DNA of 64,000 nt from Nonomuraea glycinis. Lineage in GTDB: Bacteria; Actinomycetota; Actinomycetes; Streptosporangiales; Streptosporangiaceae. Under the pieces are notes generated by a model. It was not told the DNA's origin. It saw only the letters and a program-made list of their open reading frames with translations, and did no database searches. Location: assembly GCF_014646515.1 (NCBI RefSeq), contig NZ_BMNK01000001.1:662745-726744 (forward strand). Direction: 5' to 3'. The position numbers and the translations under genes were made by a program. This document shows positions 62,936-64,000 of the stretch, in pieces (the first letter of the stretch is position 1; each line of letters opens with the position of its first letter).

Positions 62936-63855
62936 CCCGTCAGGAGACACGTACGACAGGGCCGTCCTCGCCGGCGCCGGACGCGCGCACCGCCCCGCTC
63001 GCCGTGCGGGAACGTTCCCATGGCGGGCAGGGCGCGGCCTGGCGCGCGTTCCTGCGCCGGCCCTCCACCCTGGTGTTCCTCCCGCTCGTGATCATCTTCG
63101 TGCTCGTCGCGGTGATCGGTCCGTTCTTCGTGACCGACCCGGTGGCGACCAGCTTCCCGAAGCTGCTCCCGCCCAGCGCGGAGCACCCGTTCGGCACCGA
63201 CATGCTCGGCCGCGACTACCTCGCGCGCGTCGTCTACGGCGGGCAGATCTCGCTGCTGGTGGGCTTCAGCGTCGCGGTGCTGTGCATGACGTTCGGGCTG
63301 ATCGTCGGCGGCCTGGCGGGATACTTCGGCGGCTGGATCGACACCGCCATGGTCAAGATCGCCGAGTTCTTCCAGGTGCTCCCCGGCCTCGTGCTCGCGC
63401 TGGTCGCGGCGGCGGTGCTCGGCTCCAACATCGTCATCGTCGGCGCGCTGCTGGCGATCACGATGTGGCCCGGCGTCGGCCGCATCGTGCGGGCCGAGGC
63501 GATGCGGATCTCGAAGCTCGGCTACGTCGAGTCGCAGAAGGCGGCCGGTTTCCACAGCCTGCGCATCCTCTGGTCCGACGTGATCCCGAACGCCATGCCT
63601 CCCGTGCTCGTGGCCACGACCATGACCGTGGGGCGCGCGATCCTGATCGAGTCCGGTCTGGCGTACATCGGGGTCGGCGACCCGAGCAACCCGAGCTGGG
63701 GCGGACTGCTGAACGAGGCGCAGTCCTACATGCGGGACAGCTGGTGGCTCGCTCTCCTGCCCGGCACCTGCATCTTCCTCGTCGTGCTCGCCGTCAACAT
63801 GCTCGGCGACGCGCTCAACGACGCGTTCAACCCGACGATCGGGAGGGTCAAGTGA
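62932..63855 (+). CDS. ABC importer permease, DppC/OppC family
   Basis: 307 residues. A cytosolic Ala/Gly/Arg-rich N-terminus, then a membrane helix (TLVFLPLVIIFVLVAVIGPFFV), HPFGTDMLGRDYLARVVYGGQISLLVGFSV (DppC signature), and the EAA loop AEAMRISKLGYVESQKAAGFHSLRILWSDVIPNAMPPVL. Forms the heterodimeric channel with the preceding permease. Coupled at both ends by 4-base overlaps. Confidence 0.92.
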   Translation: MTRQETRTTGPSSPAPDARTAPLAVRERSHGGQGAAWRAFLRRPSTLVFLPLVIIFVLVAVIGPFFVTDPVATSFPKLLPPSAEHPFGTDMLGRDYLARVVYGGQISLLVGFSVAVLCMTFGLIVGGLAGYFGGWIDTAMVKIAEFFQVLPGLVLALVAAAVLGSNIVIVGALLAITMWPGVGRIVRAEAMRISKLGYVESQKAAGFHSLRILWSDVIPNAMPPVLVATTMTVGRAILIESGLAYIGVGDPSNPSWGGLLNEAQSYMRDSWWLALLPGTCIFLVVLAVNMLGDALNDAFNPTIGRVK

Positions 63856-64000
63856 ACGCTCCTCAAGACGAGGCGCCGCTGGTTTCGGTGGAAGGGCTCC
63901 AGGTCGTACTTCCGACAGGGGAGCGCAGCGAGGTCGAGGCGGTCCGGCGCGTGGACCTGGTGATCAGGGACGGTGAACGGGTCGGTGTCGTCGGGGAGTC
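63852..64000 (+). CDS. ABC importer ATPase, DppD/OppD family (5' part only)
   Basis: Starts at GTG 63852, overlapping the DppC stop (GTGA). The 49 complete codons visible encode a nucleotide-binding domain start (PLVSVEGLQVVLPTG...AVRRVDLVIRDGERVGVVGES), ending inside Walker A at the window edge. The rest of the operon lies to the right. Confidence 0.88.
   Translation, partial: MNAPQDEAPLVSVEGLQVVLPTGERSEVEAVRRVDLVIRDGERVGVVGE

Overview
The window is about 70% GC with strongly G/C-ending codons, frequent GTG/TTG starts and many 4-base ATGA/GTGA gene overlaps. It encodes F420/LLM-type flavoproteins, two actinomycete-style RiPP clusters and a rifamycin phosphotransferase with a rifamycin-associated element. 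All of this points to a filamentous actinobacterium; a Nonomuraea/Streptosporangium-like genus is my inference from gene content only. I see no rRNA, tRNA, CRISPR array or transposase.

Layout. (1) 1-7360, minus strand: the start-proximal part of a thiopeptide-type RiPP operon (small unknown ORF, YcaO cyclodehydratase, precursor, split LanB glutamylating dehydratase, two SpaB_C-like proteins). It runs off the left edge. Its precursor has a thiopeptide-like leader, but its core is Thr-rich with a single Cys and has an acidic tail. (2) 7.8-13.3 kb: a MarR regulator with a perfect palindromic operator, a rifampin phosphotransferase preceded by a RAE, a PEBP protein and an LLM flavoprotein. (3) 13.4-23.6 kb: a second, divergent RiPP cluster for a class I lanthipeptide (six-Cys precursor, full-length LanB, two LanC cyclases, ABC exporter, winged-helix regulator, JmjC-type oxygenase). 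(4) 23.6-40.5 kb: a stress and aromatic-catabolism region with an Ohr peroxidase, three TetR regulators, an aromatic transporter, flavin monooxygenase, extradiol dioxygenase, two alpha/beta hydrolases, a HyuA/HyuB-type carboxylase whose B subunit is fused to an acetone-carboxylase-gamma-like zinc ribbon, a membrane protein/flavin disulfide reductase pair and an SDR. (5) 40.5-43.6 kb: MFS exporter, SGNH hydrolase, lipoprotein. (6) 43.1-49.9 kb: a cell-wall module with a two-component system, a VanY-like DD-peptidase, an Asp/Glu racemase, MurF and a D-Ala-D-Ala ligase. A 61-bp block is repeated upstream of the response regulator and of the ligase. (7) 50-56.5 kb: tartrate-dehydrogenase/LysR pair, 2-hydroxyacid dehydrogenase, a quinone oxidoreductase gene broken by a deletion, a flavin monooxygenase and an F420-type oxidoreductase. 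(8) 56.5-64 kb: a xylan utilisation module with a LacI repressor, secreted GH62 arabinofuranosidase, secreted GH10 xylanase and the start of an oligopeptide/oligosaccharide-type ABC importer, cut by the right edge.

Regulation can be read in several places. A GAACGTTC-centred TetR box occurs as matched pairs around two promoters (ohr and the DUF308/reductase operon) and once before a TetR gene. A TATAG-N-GTGARCGYTACATACAC promoter motif is shared by the two aromatic-catabolic operons. The LacI box GTTAGCGCTAAC occurs at the GH62 gene and in the long spacer before the importer. Short in-frame tandem repeats recur inside coding regions across the window. The two RiPP clusters are the most likely source of new chemistry.
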